The notes: generated by a model from the sequence alone, not told the origin. A stretch of 64,000 nucleotides of DNA from Algibacillus agarilyticus (GCF_003286125.1 NZ_QMED01000009.1:1-64000); one strand, 5' to 3'; counted from the first letter of the stretch, positions 8,572 through 18,344 are shown. A program made the numbers and translations.

Positions 8572-10827
8572 ATGCAATTTTTATTTAAATTTCAACTCAC
8601 TATTATATGTTTTGTTGTTGGGCTCTCAATAACCGTTTTTACACATCAACAATTTAGTGTTGAAGAGGCTGATTTAATTGATCAAAGCTTAGCGTTGCAA
8701 ACGCATAAAGTTGAGCGTGCTATCAAGCAATCAATCACAGGCCAAGTATTTACTTACAACTGGCTTGCAACACAATGGCTTAACTTTGGTCGCCCCACCG
8801 CCGACAGCTGGAATACACAAGTTTTACAAATAACAAACTCTCAAAAATTTGTAAAAACGATTTTATGGATAAACCCAAATAATGTCATTAAATGGGTCGA
8901 ACCTTTCCAAACCAACGAACATTACTTAGGGATTGATTTGAAACAATACCCCGAAATAGCAATGACATTGGATGCAAGCCGTTTATACGGTAAGCAAACA
9001 TCAAGCAATTTTCCAATTAAGCATAATGAAGATTATTTACACTTGATTACGCCTATCGGTATACATAATCAAAATCAAGGTTTTATCGATAGCGTAATCG
9101 ACCCGGAAAAATTTCTACTTAAAATAGTCCGTAATACCATTGATGATGGGTATCAGCTCAATATTATTAACACAAAAACTGAACATGAAATACTGCAATT
9201 TTATGGCTCTAAGCCCGATAAAGCAGCACATCTAAAATCGGCCACAGTGACTATTTTTCAACATGAATGGCAAATTAATATTTGGCCAACCGAATACAAA
9301 TTAAACCAACTCAAACGTAAAACATCACAGACTATTTTATTTGGCGGTATTTTAATTTCGTTTTTAGTGAGCTTTGTGACTTATTTATTAACAAAAAGCC
9401 GACACCAAGCTAAACAGGTAATCCAAACCAATATCGAACTGCAAAAAGAAATCACAGAGCGGGTAAAAGTAGAAGAGTCGCTGGCTTTTATGGTTGAGTA
9501 CGACAACTTAACTAAATTGTTTAATCGCAGCGCAATCGAAAGGCATATTACTCAGTCGCTGTCCCAAAATGCTGACTCTAACGATCAAGAAGTCAATAAA
9601 ATTAAACGTGTTTTAATATTACTCGATCTGGATAATTTCAGAGAAGTGAATAACGTGCTCGGGCATAACACGGGTGATAAATTAATCTTAAAAGTTGCAC
9701 AAAGAATTAATCATCTATTACCGAAGGATAATAGCTTTTTAGCCCGCGTAGGCGGCGATGAATTTGCCGTTTACTTAGATGGACTGATCAGCGATGATGC
9801 CATTGAAGTCTATGCAAATAGAATATTAAAAGGCGTTGATTCTCGCTTTGTACTTGATGGATATGAACTGTATTTATCAGGCTCGATGGGAATAGCGGTT
9901 ATAGATGAACACAGTATGTGTTATACCGATTTATACCGTAATGCTGATTCAGCCTTAAATCAAGCTAAAATAAAAGGTAAAAACTGCATTGAATACTATG
10001 ATCCGCATGCCAGTGAAGATATTACCGAACGTTTAGAGCTACTCAAAAAGCTGCGTAAAGCGATTGAACGTCAAGAGTTTATTCTGTATTACCAACCTAA
10101 GGTCGATGTACACAACGGTAAGTGTATTGGTGCTGAAGCCCTCATTCGCTGGATCGATCCAGAATTAGGTTTAATTCCACCCGATAAATTTATTCCGATA
10201 GCAGAAGATACCGGCTTAATAGTACAAATTGGTGAATGGGTTTTAGATGAAGCCTGTCAACAATTAGCTCGCTGGCACAAACTCGGTTTTGATAATTTAA
10301 GTATAGCGATCAATTTATCGGGTCGACAATTGCAACAACCTGAATTAATTGAACAAGTTATTCATGCTCAAGTTAAAAATCAACTCTCTGCAACGGATAT
10401 CGAGCTAGAGTTAACCGAACAAGTCTTTATAGAAAATATCGACGCGTCTAAAGAATTTATGCGCTTAATTCGTGAAAAAGGCTTTTCATTAAGTATTGAT
10501 GATTTTGGGGTTGGTTATTCAAGCCTGTCATACTTAAAGCATTTTCCAGTAAATACTCTAAAAATAGATCGTTCTTTTATTAAAAACATTCCAGATGATA
10601 TTGATGATGTTAATCTTGTTAAAACCATTATTAATTTAGCGCAAAATATGGATCTTAAAATTGTCGCGGAAGGGATAGAAAATATTCAGCAACTCGAATT
10701 TTTAGCCAGTCATGGCTGCCAAATAGCACAAGGATTTTTCTTTAGTAAACCGATACCAGGTGAAGAGTTCACTAAATTTTTACTTAGCATGCACGGAAAT
10801 TTTGCCCCCTCTATTATGGGTGAGTAA
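8572..10827 (+). CDS. Membrane-bound bifunctional GGDEF-EAL cyclic-di-GMP protein
   Basis: This 751-residue protein has an N-terminal transmembrane helix (about 5-25), a periplasmic sensory region of about 230 residues, a second helix (about 262-283) and a short linker. GGDEF follows from about 320 and EAL from about 495. The diguanylate cyclase signature GGDEF is intact at 394-398. The phosphodiesterase half keeps EALIRW (from 522), DDFGVGYSSLSYL and the later KIDRSFI motif, so both activities are possible. The periplasmic part resembles CHASE-type ligand sensors in layout but I cannot name its ligand. It is a single gene ending in its own terminator. It may influence the polysaccharide genes in this window through c-di-GMP; that link is inference. 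Confidence 0.93.
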   Translation: MQFLFKFQLTIICFVVGLSITVFTHQQFSVEEADLIDQSLALQTHKVERAIKQSITGQVFTYNWLATQWLNFGRPTADSWNTQVLQITNSQKFVKTILWINPNNVIKWVEPFQTNEHYLGIDLKQYPEIAMTLDASRLYGKQTSSNFPIKHNEDYLHLITPIGIHNQNQGFIDSVIDPEKFLLKIVRNTIDDGYQLNIINTKTEHEILQFYGSKPDKAAHLKSATVTIFQHEWQINIWPTEYKLNQLKRKTSQTILFGGILISFLVSFVTYLLTKSRHQAKQVIQTNIELQKEITERVKVEESLAFMVEYDNLTKLFNRSAIERHITQSLSQNADSNDQEVNKIKRVLILLDLDNFREVNNVLGHNTGDKLILKVAQRINHLLPKDNSFLARVGGDEFAVYLDGLISDDAIEVYANRILKGVDSRFVLDGYELYLSGSMGIAVIDEHSMCYTDLYRNADSALNQAKIKGKNCIEYYDPHASEDITERLELLKKLRKAIERQEFILYYQPKVDVHNGKCIGAEALIRWIDPELGLIPPDKFIPIAEDTGLIVQIGEWVLDEACQQLARWHKLGFDNLSIAINLSGRQLQQPELIEQVIHAQVKNQLSATDIELELTEQVFIENIDASKEFMRLIREKGFSLSIDDFGVGYSSLSYLKHFPVNTLKIDRSFIKNIPDDIDDVNLVKTIINLAQNMDLKIVAEGIENIQQLEFLASHGCQIAQGFFFSKPIPGEEFTKFLLSMHGNFAPSIMGE

Positions 10828-10847
10828 TCAGTATGTAATCAGTGAAT

Positions 10848-10885
10848 AAAAAACAACCAGTTACGTAGTTTTCTGTTGTTTTTTT
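10848..10885 (+). terminator. Terminator after the GGDEF-EAL gene
   Basis: AAAAAACAAC-C-CAG pairs with CTG-GTTGTTTTTT apart from one bulged C, and a T run follows. It lies 20 bp after the stop codon. Confidence 0.75.
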
Positions 10886-10905
10886 CTATTTATTAAAGGT
10901 TTAGC

Positions 10906-10933
10906 TTGCATTACACGTGTGTTTTATTATGAT
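10906..10933 (+). promoter_or_regulatory. Promoter of tRNA-Pro
   Basis: TTGCAT (10906-10911), a 16-bp spacer and TATGAT (10928-10933) are followed directly by a GCGC discriminator. The arrangement is that of growth-rate/stringently controlled stable-RNA promoters. Predicted start is a few bases before the mature tRNA 5' end. Confidence 0.6.
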
Positions 10934-10941
10934 GCGCTTAT

Positions 10942-11018
10942 CGGATTGTAGCGCAGCTTGGTAGCGCACCGGCATGGGGTGCCGGGGGTCGAGAGTTCGA
11001 ATCTCTCCAATCCGACCA
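10942..11018 (+). tRNA. tRNA-Pro (anticodon GGG)
   Basis: The 77-nt cloverleaf includes the encoded CCA. The acceptor pairs CGGATTG with CAATCCG, the D arm has AGCTTGGTA, the anticodon stem is CCGGC/GCCGG with loop ATGGGGT (anticodon GGG, reading CCC/CCU), and the T loop is TTCGAAT. It is very like the E. coli GGG-anticodon tRNA-Pro. Confidence 0.95.
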
Positions 11019-11220
11019 TTCTCTTTTTACACCTTGTTAGTTCCATTCTTATTTTTACTCGACATCACTCGTTAGTTCATTAAAATAACCATTTGGCTTG
11101 TGCGCTCAAATACTAACAAAACTGATAGGCACGGCAAATAAAAAGTCCTGAGTGACAAACTCAATTTAACGATCCGACCAATGTGGCATAACCGCATTTA
11201 TTTTACAGGATATATCGTGT

Positions 11221-11694
11221 ATGTATTGCCCATGTAATAGCCAACTACCCTTCTCTCAATGTTGTGAGCTTGCTCATTTAAATCATGCGCACGTGCATTT
11301 GCCATCAGAATTAATGCGATCACGCTTCTCTGCTTATGCAGTAAAAAATTACTCTTTTATTCATGACACCTTGATAGAAAGCAAGCGTAACAAAAATGAG
11401 TTAAGTGAAATTAAATCGTTTGCCGATAGCGTAAAATTTATCGCTTTAACTATTATCGATACACACAATGAACAAAAAAATGACGATAAAGGTTATGTCA
11501 CTTTTCAAGCTTGGTATCAAACACCCGATAACACATTTCATTGGATAAAAGAAAAATCAGAATTTGTTAAACAAGCATCACTTTGGTATTACGTGACCGG
11601 CGAAGTTGAAACCAATTCAATGCCAATAAAGTTAAATCGTAATGATCTTTGTTTATGCCAATCGGGTAAAAAATATAAGAAGTGTTGTCTGTAA
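11221..11694 (+). CDS. YchJ-like SEC-C motif protein (UPF0225)
   Basis: This 157-residue protein has two Cys-rich ends: MYCPCNSQLPFSQCC at the N-terminus and the SEC-C zinc motif NDLCLCQSGKKYKKCC at the C-terminus. Between them is an NTF2-like domain that includes the family signature ELMRSRFSAYA and WYQTPDN. The SEC-C segment matches the zinc-binding tail of SecA. The family's function is not established; roles in protein quality control or metal handling are guesses. An AGGA lies 12 bases before the ATG. It stands alone between two tRNA genes. Confidence 0.85.
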   Translation: MYCPCNSQLPFSQCCELAHLNHAHVHLPSELMRSRFSAYAVKNYSFIHDTLIESKRNKNELSEIKSFADSVKFIALTIIDTHNEQKNDDKGYVTFQAWYQTPDNTFHWIKEKSEFVKQASLWYYVTGEVETNSMPIKLNRNDLCLCQSGKKYKKCCL

Positions 11695-11774
11695 CATTGA
11701 AAAAGAAATATTGAAAAAGGAATGTGGTGAGAGAAAGCTAACAATTACTTAGTTTGAGCCGCATTAAGGCCAAA

Positions 11775-12326
11775 TTAAAACAGTAAAGCGCGTGAACGTT
11801 CAGCGATCTCGCCTAGCTGAGAGATATCCGGTTGAGTGATATCAAAATCATCTGTTTCACTCATTGTTTCTTTCGTTATTTCTTTTGTTGTTTCTTTTAT
11901 TGTTTCACTGGCTAAGATATCTAGCCGTCTTCTGGTGTGCATCGAACAATTATCAATAACATTATCTTCTATTTTTTTGGCATCGTTAAATTGACTAAGC
12001 GCATCGTTTACCATGCAGCGAGCTAGATTCATTGATGTTTGCCCGCCAAAATGCAAACCTTGGCTTATTTGACCCACCTTTTCATAATAACCATTATCTG
12101 CCTGTAAACGATGAGTGGGTTGTATACCTAACTCGCGTTTAAGGGCAAGTTCATCACGTGCTTCTTGATCGATGCTTTCTTTGTCTAATTGAAACTGAGC
12201 AAACTCTTGAGCCTGCTCAGTTAATAATGTCATTAATAATCTAAAATCAGCTCGGTCACTCTGTTTAAGTGAAGTGTTTAATTTTGATCCTAAGTGCAAC
12301 TCATGAACAATTGTATTATTTTTCAT
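11775..12326 (-). CDS. VC2046/SO_2500-type protein, function unknown
   Basis: The predicted protein has about 183 residues. The segment HELHLGSKLNTSLKQSDRADF near the N-terminus resembles what I remember of the VC2046/SO_2500 family found in Vibrio and Shewanella. The protein is acidic, soluble and mostly helical. A Thr/Glu-rich stretch with the short repeat KETTKEITKETMSET near residue 155 looks disordered. I start at the ATG at 12326, with AAGG about 12 bases upstream; an upstream in-frame GTG at 12356 has no ribosome-binding site. Neither function nor partners can be deduced. Confidence 0.6.
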   Translation of the reverse strand: MKNNTIVHELHLGSKLNTSLKQSDRADFRLLMTLLTEQAQEFAQFQLDKESIDQEARDELALKRELGIQPTHRLQADNGYYEKVGQISQGLHFGGQTSMNLARCMVNDALSQFNDAKKIEDNVIDNCSMHTRRRLDILASETIKETTKEITKETMSETDDFDITQPDISQLGEIAERSRALLF

Positions 12327-12416
12327 CAATTTAGACGGCCTTAACAACAAAATCACTTATATTGATTAATATATCGCTTAAATTGCAAAAAACTTTAATT
12401 TATTTGATATTAGCTC

Positions 12417-12444
12417 TTTACACTGCCAGAAAATTTGATATTAT
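12417..12444 (+). promoter_or_regulatory. Promoter of tRNA-Tyr
   Basis: TTTACA (12417-12422), a 16-bp spacer and TATTAT (12439-12444) are followed by a GCGCGG discriminator, the GC-rich type seen at stable-RNA promoters. The mature tRNA begins 14 bases after the -10 box. Confidence 0.7.
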
Positions 12445-12457
12445 GCGCGGCACTTGT

Positions 12458-12542
12458 GGAGGGGTTCCCGAGTGGCCAAAGGGATCAGACTGTAAATCTG
12501 ACGGCTCCGCCTTCGCTGGTTCGAATCCAGCTCCCTCCACCA
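12458..12542 (+). tRNA. tRNA-Tyr (anticodon GTA)
   Basis: The 85-nt class II tRNA has a long variable arm, anticodon loop CTGTAAA, T loop TTCGAAT and an encoded CCA. It is closely similar to E. coli tRNA-Tyr, including GGTTCCCGAGTGGCCAAAGG in the D arm. A short reading frame overlapping it is not a gene. Confidence 0.96.
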
Positions 12543-12551
12543 CTTCTTTAG

Positions 12552-12583
12552 AGGTATTAGCAAGTATTAACTTGCTAATACCT
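12552..12583 (+). terminator. Perfect 14-bp hairpin after tRNA-Tyr
   Basis: AGGTATTAGCAAGT pairs perfectly with ACTTGCTAATACCT around the loop ATTA, nine bases after the tRNA. There is no T run after it, so it may be a processing or weak termination hairpin. A TAATACCAATC sequence at about 12599 matches the end of the MITE-like element at 15419-15674 and may be a remnant. Confidence 0.4.
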
Positions 12584-12638
12584 GCTTTCAATTCGATACT
12601 AATACCAATCTAAAAAACATTACCACGGATATTTTTGC

Positions 12639-14276
12639 TTGCATTTAGCTGATAAAAAAATCTTAGTTGTTGATGATCAACGTCCATTCCAATTGATGCT
12701 TAAAGGCATTTTGCTTAGTCTAGGCGCACGCTTTGTTACTTTGGTATCTTCTGGTGAGTCAGCAATAAGCGCTTGTAAAAATAACGAGTTTGATTTCTTT
12801 TTTATTGATTATAATTTAGGGGCAACCGGTAAAAATGGACGGCAGTTATTAGAAGAAATAAAATGCCGAAAATTAATGAAACCCGATAGTTTATTTTTAA
12901 TCGTTACGGGTGAAAGCCATCGGCCTATGGTTTTGGGCGCATTAGAAAATCAGCCAGATGATTATTTAATGAAACCCTTCTCACAAAACCTATTAAAAAA
13001 ACGCTTAGAAAAGTCCTACACTAAAAAAGTATTTCATCGCGATATCTTTATCGCTCTGCAAGAAAATAATTTAACCCAAGCGATTACAGAATCACGTCGT
13101 TTGCTCGAAATAGGTTCTCGTTATCAAAATTACGGCATTCGTTTACTCAGCGAGCTTTTATGCAAAAATAAGCAATATAATGACGCTGAAAAAATATTAA
13201 CGGCATCTCTTAAAAATAAACGATTAACTTGGTGTATTTTACAATTAGCACATGTTTATTATTTTCAAAAGAAATATGATAAAACAATAGAGCTCATCAA
13301 TGAAGTCACCCTCGAATCACCTCTGCATGTTGAAGCGTACGATATTTTGGCTAAAGCCTATAATAAACAAGAAAAAACCAAACTCGCCTTTGACACCGTG
13401 ACTAAAGCTTGTGAACTTTCACCTTATTCGATTAAACGCCAATACTTTTTAGCCGATATGGCGAGGCAATGTTCGCAATACGATGTAATAAAAAATTGTA
13501 CTAAAACAATTTTAGATTTAAGTCGACGCGCATTTAATCAAAAACAACAACACGTTTTAAATTATGTTCGTTCTGCAGTGGATGCATCCGAGTTCGCCGA
13601 AGATAAAAACTCAAGTAACCGCTGCCAGCAAGAAGCGTCATTAGCGATACAACGTTGCAAAAATGAAGATGCTATTCGAAATAATTTTAAATATGATGAT
13701 TTTGCTACCTTATGCAATGCGCGGATAGAAGCGCTTACCGGTCATCACTTTATTGCCAAAAAGCATTTTTACAATGTCGTTAAACAATATGGCGATACTG
13801 TCTCAGAACTACCAGTTGAAATGATGCCAGATGCCTTTACTTTACTCTTACAAATAGGCGATTTTGAACAAGCGGGTGAATTAATCGAACCACTTGAAAA
13901 ATTGCAATCGGGTGATCCATATTTGGCTTCTTGCCTAGAACATAGAAAAGAATTAACTCAAGATAATAGAGAATCTTTCAATGTTCACAACACTGAAGGC
14001 ATTAAAGCTTATACTGCGGGTCAATACGCGCAATCAATTGATTCTTTTGTTGATGCTTTACAATATGCACCTATGCATACCAGTGGCGCGTTAAACTTAA
14101 TACAATCGATTATTAAACAACTCGATAGTCTTGAAAACGAAGACTACGACCTAGTTAAGTTACTTCATAAAACCACTCGGATTGTAGAAGGTATTAAATT
14201 ACCGAATAAACAACACGACAAATACGATAAATTAAAACCTCAAATTAAAAAATATTCACCTAAATCAGTCTGTTAA
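12639..14276 (+). CDS. Response regulator with TPR repeats
   Basis: This 545-residue protein has an N-terminal receiver domain (about 5-125) with the acidic pair DD after ILVV, the phosphoacceptor in FFFIDYNLGA, the switch residue in VTGES and the lysine in LMKPF. From about 135 to the end there are helical TPR-like repeats, for example around residues 180-270 and 440-500. It has no DNA-binding or enzymatic output, so it likely acts through protein-protein contact. The only start that keeps the whole receiver is a TTG at 12639, as no ATG or GTG precedes KILVVDD; the next Met lies after the acidic pocket. No kinase gene is adjacent. Confidence 0.85.
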   Translation: MHLADKKILVVDDQRPFQLMLKGILLSLGARFVTLVSSGESAISACKNNEFDFFFIDYNLGATGKNGRQLLEEIKCRKLMKPDSLFLIVTGESHRPMVLGALENQPDDYLMKPFSQNLLKKRLEKSYTKKVFHRDIFIALQENNLTQAITESRRLLEIGSRYQNYGIRLLSELLCKNKQYNDAEKILTASLKNKRLTWCILQLAHVYYFQKKYDKTIELINEVTLESPLHVEAYDILAKAYNKQEKTKLAFDTVTKACELSPYSIKRQYFLADMARQCSQYDVIKNCTKTILDLSRRAFNQKQQHVLNYVRSAVDASEFAEDKNSSNRCQQEASLAIQRCKNEDAIRNNFKYDDFATLCNARIEALTGHHFIAKKHFYNVVKQYGDTVSELPVEMMPDAFTLLLQIGDFEQAGELIEPLEKLQSGDPYLASCLEHRKELTQDNRESFNVHNTEGIKAYTAGQYAQSIDSFVDALQYAPMHTSGALNLIQSIIKQLDSLENEDYDLVKLLHKTTRIVEGIKLPNKQHDKYDKLKPQIKKYSPKSVC

Positions 14277-14338
14277 TTCGCAATTTCGCCAAGATACAGT
14301 AAAGTTAATATATAGAATAAAACAACCAAACTTTTAAT

Positions 14339-15328
14339 ATGAATCAAAACGAAAAATTTGGCAGTTGTAAATTTCATAGCGCCGATGGTTCTTATTGTAC
14401 AGAAGTAGACATGGGGAACGGTTATTGTTTCTGGCATGACTCCAACTTTGATAAAACCGGTATGGACTTAACTGATAAGCTTGAGCGCTATGCAAAGTCA
14501 GGTGGACTCACTCAAGGTTTACAACTCAAACGGGCTAATTTAAGTGATATCAATTTAGTTAATCGCGGCAGCTCAGCCGGGTTTGATTTCTCAGGCTCTG
14601 ATTTTTATCGAGCTAATCTGCGCGGTGCCCACCTATTTAACATCAAATTAAATGATGGCTCTTTAATGAAAGCCAATTTGTCTGAGGCTAATTTACATTG
14701 TGCTAAATTAGTTAATACCAATCTCCTTGGCATGAAGTTACATAATGCCAAAATAGATAATATGGAGATGGGCAAACAACTACAACAAGAGCAAATAGCA
14801 CAATCAGCTGAAAAAAAAGGCAAATTGGATGTAGCTTGGGATAACTTTGAACAAGCAGAAGAGATATACCGTGATGTTCGAAAAGCCGCTGAAAACCAAG
14901 GCTTATTTGAATTAGCAGGTCATTGCATTCACAAAGAACTCACCATGCGCAGAATGCGCATGCCTAGGCTATCAGGCCGACGAGTTTTTTCTAAGCTCGT
15001 TGATCTATTTTGCGGTTATGGTGAAAGGCCATTAAACGTTATTCTATTTTCACTGGTATTAATCTTAACCTGCGCATTTTTGTATTTCAGTATCGGGGTT
15101 AATTTTTCAGGTGAAGTTATCCGATTTAGTCCATCCAACTCTTTTTTAACCAACCTGAATGATTTTTTTAGCGCGCTCTACTTTAGTGTAGTCACCTTTA
15201 CGACACTGGGGTACGGTGATATTACCCCTTTAGGGATAGCCAGACTGGTGGCCGCTTTTGAGGCCTTTGTGGGCAGTTTTACTATTGCACTCTTCGTTGT
15301 GGTTTTTGTTAAGAAAATGACTCGATAA
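14339..15328 (+). CDS. Pentapeptide-repeat protein fused to a two-helix potassium channel
   Basis: This 329-residue protein has three parts. Residues 10-33 have C-x2-H, C and C-x2-H arranged like a small zinc-binding knuckle. Residues 60-145 carry pentapeptide repeats of the A(N/D)Lxx type (RANLS, RANLR, KANLS, EANLH and similar). The C-terminal third is a membrane domain: a helix at about 231-253, a pore loop with the potassium filter TLGYGD at 289-294, and a second helix at about 303-325. The last part is the minimal 2TM potassium channel fold, presumably tetrameric in the inner membrane with the repeat region in the cytoplasm. The repeat region might act as a gate sensor; that is inference. 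It has its own terminator downstream. Confidence 0.85.
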   Translation: MNQNEKFGSCKFHSADGSYCTEVDMGNGYCFWHDSNFDKTGMDLTDKLERYAKSGGLTQGLQLKRANLSDINLVNRGSSAGFDFSGSDFYRANLRGAHLFNIKLNDGSLMKANLSEANLHCAKLVNTNLLGMKLHNAKIDNMEMGKQLQQEQIAQSAEKKGKLDVAWDNFEQAEEIYRDVRKAAENQGLFELAGHCIHKELTMRRMRMPRLSGRRVFSKLVDLFCGYGERPLNVILFSLVLILTCAFLYFSIGVNFSGEVIRFSPSNSFLTNLNDFFSALYFSVVTFTTLGYGDITPLGIARLVAAFEAFVGSFTIALFVVVFVKKMTR

Positions 15329-15367
15329 TAACAAACAAAGAAAACGTTCAATTTTAAATGGCAGAAT

Positions 15368-15402
15368 AAAAAAAAGCGAGCTAAATTTAGCTCGCTTTTT
15401 TT
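15368..15402 (+). terminator. Terminator after the channel gene
   Basis: The palindrome AGCGAGCTAAATTTAGCTCGCT is flanked by A and T runs, giving a long stem with a T tract about 45 bp past the stop. Confidence 0.88.
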
Positions 15403-15418
15403 ATGGGCAACACGTCAA

Positions 15419-15674
15419 TTATACCAATTCATATAAATAAGTGATCTCTCAGAATACATCCAGCGGTTTTTGAACAAGGCGTCGGTGTACAGGAATGGTT
15501 GTTCCCTTTCAAATACCGATAACGCAGGTCAAAAGCCGCTGGGGCATTCCTTTCAGGCGAGTTTTAAATGCGCTTACTCTGTGTTGCTCGAACTAAAAAG
15601 AGCACCACTATTCTTTCATTTAAGCGCATTTAAGCGCTCGTTGAGTGGGCACTTATTATTACGGATTGGTATTA
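15419..15674. mobile_element. MITE-like element with terminal inverted repeats (family A)
   Basis: A 256-bp non-coding segment has imperfect terminal inverted repeats. The left end TTATACCAATTCATATAA and the reverse complement of the right end TAATACCAATCCGTAATA match at 21 of the first 28 positions, and both continue into AATAAGTG. It fills the gap between two convergent genes and abuts the topA stop codon. Such ends are what I would expect of a non-autonomous dispersed element of marine Alteromonadales. Short reading frames inside it do not look like genes. Confidence 0.6.
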
Positions 15675-15677
15675 CCA

Positions 15678-18344
15678 CTACTCAGTATCTTTCTTTTTCT
15701 TTGCAACACGCTTTTTAGGCTTAGGTTTAGCTTCTTCTACCCACTCACCTTCACGATAAAATGCACTCCAGCCTGTTGCTTTGCCATCAACTTCACTCGC
15801 AATATATTGCGATTTAGTTTTACGGCTAAACTTCACAACCGATAAATTACCATCAGGATCTTTTTCAGGCCCGTCGGCTAAATAATAAAACTTACTTGAG
15901 ATACGATCTCTGAAGCGTTTAAGTTCAGCTACTTTAGGCGCTCTGGTCTCACGAGATTTAGGGAACGTATGGGCAGCTAAAAAGATACCCGCAGCGCCAT
16001 CACGAAGAACAAAATGGGCATCCGATTTTTCACACTCTAACTCAGGTAATTGCACAGGGTCTTCTTTAGGCGGCGCAGGTTGACCATTCGATAATAACTT
16101 ACGAGTATTTTTACACTCTTCGTTAGTGCAGCCAAAATATTTACCAAAACGGCCACTCTTAAGCTGCATTTCAGATTCGCACTTGTCACATTCTAAAACG
16201 GGGCCGTCATAACCTTTAATTTTGAAGGTGCCTTTTTCAACTTCAATGCCTTCGCATAAAGGTGAATTACCGCAAACATGTAATTTACGCGTTTCATCAA
16301 TTAAGTAGCTATCCATGGCTGTGCCACAAACATCACACCGTTTTTTAGCCATTAATGCATTGGTTTCAGCTTCATCGTCATTCGCATCAACGGCTTCTTC
16401 ACCCGGAGTTAAATTTTTTGTATTAGTACAACGTTCTTTCGGCGGTAATTGGTAACCACTACAACCTAAGAATACACCGGTAGAAGCCGTACGAACCGTC
16501 ATATGACGCTCACACTTATCACAGCTAATATCAGTTTCAATAGCTTGATTCGTTTTCATACCGCCTTCATCAGGTTCTTTTTCAGCCGTTTCAAGTTGTT
16601 GCGTGAATTCAGTATAGAACTCATTCAACAATGCTTTCCACTGCATCGAACCCTCAGCAATATCATCTAACCGCTTTTCCATGTTGGCAGTAAAATCGTA
16701 ACTCATCAAATCAACGAAGTTTTCCATTAATCGGTCAGTAACAATCTCACCCATTTTTTCAGCATAAAAACGTTTTGTATCTAATCTTACATATCCACGA
16801 TCTTGTATCGTCGATATAATAGAAGCGTAAGTTGAAGGACGCCCAATACCTTGTTTCTCAAGCTCTTTAACTAAAGCCGCTTCACTAAAACGCGCAGGTG
16901 GTTTAGTAAAATTCTGTTTTGGATTTAATTGTTCTAAAACTAAAGTTTCACCCGCTTTTACATCCGGTAATAATTGATCTTCAGCCCCTTTTTTAGAGAC
17001 TGGCGGTTGCACTTTAGTCCAACCATCAAACACTAATACACGACCACGAGCTCTTAATTCAAATCGACTTGCACTCACGGTGATAGTCGAACTCGTATAT
17101 TTAGCGGGTGTCATTTGACACGCAACAAACTGTCGCCAAATCAGATCATATAAGCGCTTGGCATCTTGTTCCATACTTTCAAGATGACCAGATAATACAT
17201 TAACATTAGAAGGACGGATCGCTTCATGCGCTTCTTGTGCGCCTTCTTTACTGCCGTAAGAAATCGGATTTTCAGGGAAGTATTCTTTACCAAAGTTATC
17301 ATCAATATAGGTACGCGCTGAAGCAACCGCTTCTGAACTCAAGTTAGTCGAGTCTGTACGCATATAGGTGATATGCCCGCCTTCATATAAACGCTGAGCT
17401 AACATCATGGTTTTTTTAACGCCAAAACCAAGACGTGTACTCGATGCTTGTTGAAGAGTTGATGTAATGAAAGGCGCAGACGGGCGACTTGAAGTCGGTT
17501 TATCTTCACGTTTATCAACAATAAGTTTAGCCGATTTGAGTTCAGCTAATGCAATATCAGTATCCGCTTTATTCGTTGGCCTAAAGGCTGAGCCATTTTC
17601 TTTGGCGACATTTAAACCAAGCGCAACCGACGACTCAGTAGTTGTATCCGCAGTGACTTCCCAAAACTCTTCAGGAACAAACGCTTTTACAGCGCGTTCA
17701 CGCTCAACAACAAGCTTAACAGCAACAGATTGAACTCGTCCTGCCGATAAACCTCTAGCGAGTTTTTTCCAAAGTAATGGTGAAACCATAAAGCCAACAA
17801 CACGATCAAGAAAACGGCGTGCTTGTTGTGCATTAACGCGATGTAAATTTAATTCAGTCGGGACAGAGAATGCTTGTTGGATCGCAGTTTGGGTTATTTC
17901 ATTAAAAACCACACGTTTAAATTGCTCATCATCTCCGCCAATGAGTTCTTTCAAATGCCATGCAATCGCTTCTCCTTCTCTATCCAAATCCGTTGCGAGA
18001 TAGATAGTGTCGGCATTTTTAGCTAGTTTTTGTAATTCGCTAACCACTTTTTCTTTACCGGGTAAGACTGCATATTCAGCATCCCAGTCATTTTCAGGGT
18101 CGATGCCCATACGCGCAAAAAGTGACTTTTTGTCTCTTTGCTTTTTATATTCAGCTTTGTCTTCAGGAGACATGCCTTTAGTCGCTTGGGCTAACGTTAA
18201 ACCCGTTTTACCTTTATTGTTACTAGAGGTGGGCAAATCACGCACGTGACCCACGCTTGATTTAACGACAAAGTCATTACCGAGATATTTATTGATCGTT
18301 TTCGCTTTGGCTGGCGATTCGACTATAACTAAAGATTTTCCCAT
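15678..18344 (-). CDS. topA: DNA topoisomerase I
   Basis: This 888-residue type IA topoisomerase relaxes negative supercoils. It begins [16 protein letters not shown], the standard TOPRIM start (18344); an upstream in-frame TTG (18392) has no support. The TOPRIM acidic motif appears as [12 protein letters not shown]. The active-site tyrosine is Tyr327, in [12 protein letters not shown]. After the cleavage domain come three or four C4 zinc ribbons (about 605-790; CxxC pairs such as CDKCE, CDVCG and CDKCE) and a basic C-terminal tail rich in Lys ([12 protein letters not shown]) that binds DNA. Length is close to the 865 residues of the E. coli enzyme. It is transcribed toward the MITE-like element. 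Confidence 0.97.
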   Translation of the reverse strand: MGKSLVIVESPAKAKTINKYLGNDFVVKSSVGHVRDLPTSSNNKGKTGLTLAQATKGMSPEDKAEYKKQRDKKSLFARMGIDPENDWDAEYAVLPGKEKVVSELQKLAKNADTIYLATDLDREGEAIAWHLKELIGGDDEQFKRVVFNEITQTAIQQAFSVPTELNLHRVNAQQARRFLDRVVGFMVSPLLWKKLARGLSAGRVQSVAVKLVVERERAVKAFVPEEFWEVTADTTTESSVALGLNVAKENGSAFRPTNKADTDIALAELKSAKLIVDKREDKPTSSRPSAPFITSTLQQASSTRLGFGVKKTMMLAQRLYEGGHITYMRTDSTNLSSEAVASARTYIDDNFGKEYFPENPISYGSKEGAQEAHEAIRPSNVNVLSGHLESMEQDAKRLYDLIWRQFVACQMTPAKYTSSTITVSASRFELRARGRVLVFDGWTKVQPPVSKKGAEDQLLPDVKAGETLVLEQLNPKQNFTKPPARFSEAALVKELEKQGIGRPSTYASIISTIQDRGYVRLDTKRFYAEKMGEIVTDRLMENFVDLMSYDFTANMEKRLDDIAEGSMQWKALLNEFYTEFTQQLETAEKEPDEGGMKTNQAIETDISCDKCERHMTVRTASTGVFLGCSGYQLPPKERCTNTKNLTPGEEAVDANDDEAETNALMAKKRCDVCGTAMDSYLIDETRKLHVCGNSPLCEGIEVEKGTFKIKGYDGPVLECDKCESEMQLKSGRFGKYFGCTNEECKNTRKLLSNGQPAPPKEDPVQLPELECEKSDAHFVLRDGAAGIFLAAHTFPKSRETRAPKVAELKRFRDRISSKFYYLADGPEKDPDGNLSVVKFSRKTKSQYIASEVDGKATGWSAFYREGEWVEEAKPKPKKRVAKKKKDTE

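Noticed and set aside
11170-11180. ATCCGACCA repeated 160 bp after the 3' end of tRNA-Pro, possible attachment-site duplicate
   Set aside because: The match is only nine to ten bases and there is no integrase or foreign gene between the copies.
12362-12613. 83-codon plus-strand frame
   Set aside because: It covers the tRNA-Tyr gene and its promoter; no protein-like sequence.
15470-15718. Short frames inside 15419-15674
   Set aside because: They lie within the MITE-like element and overlap the 3' end of topA in antisense; composition is not protein-like.
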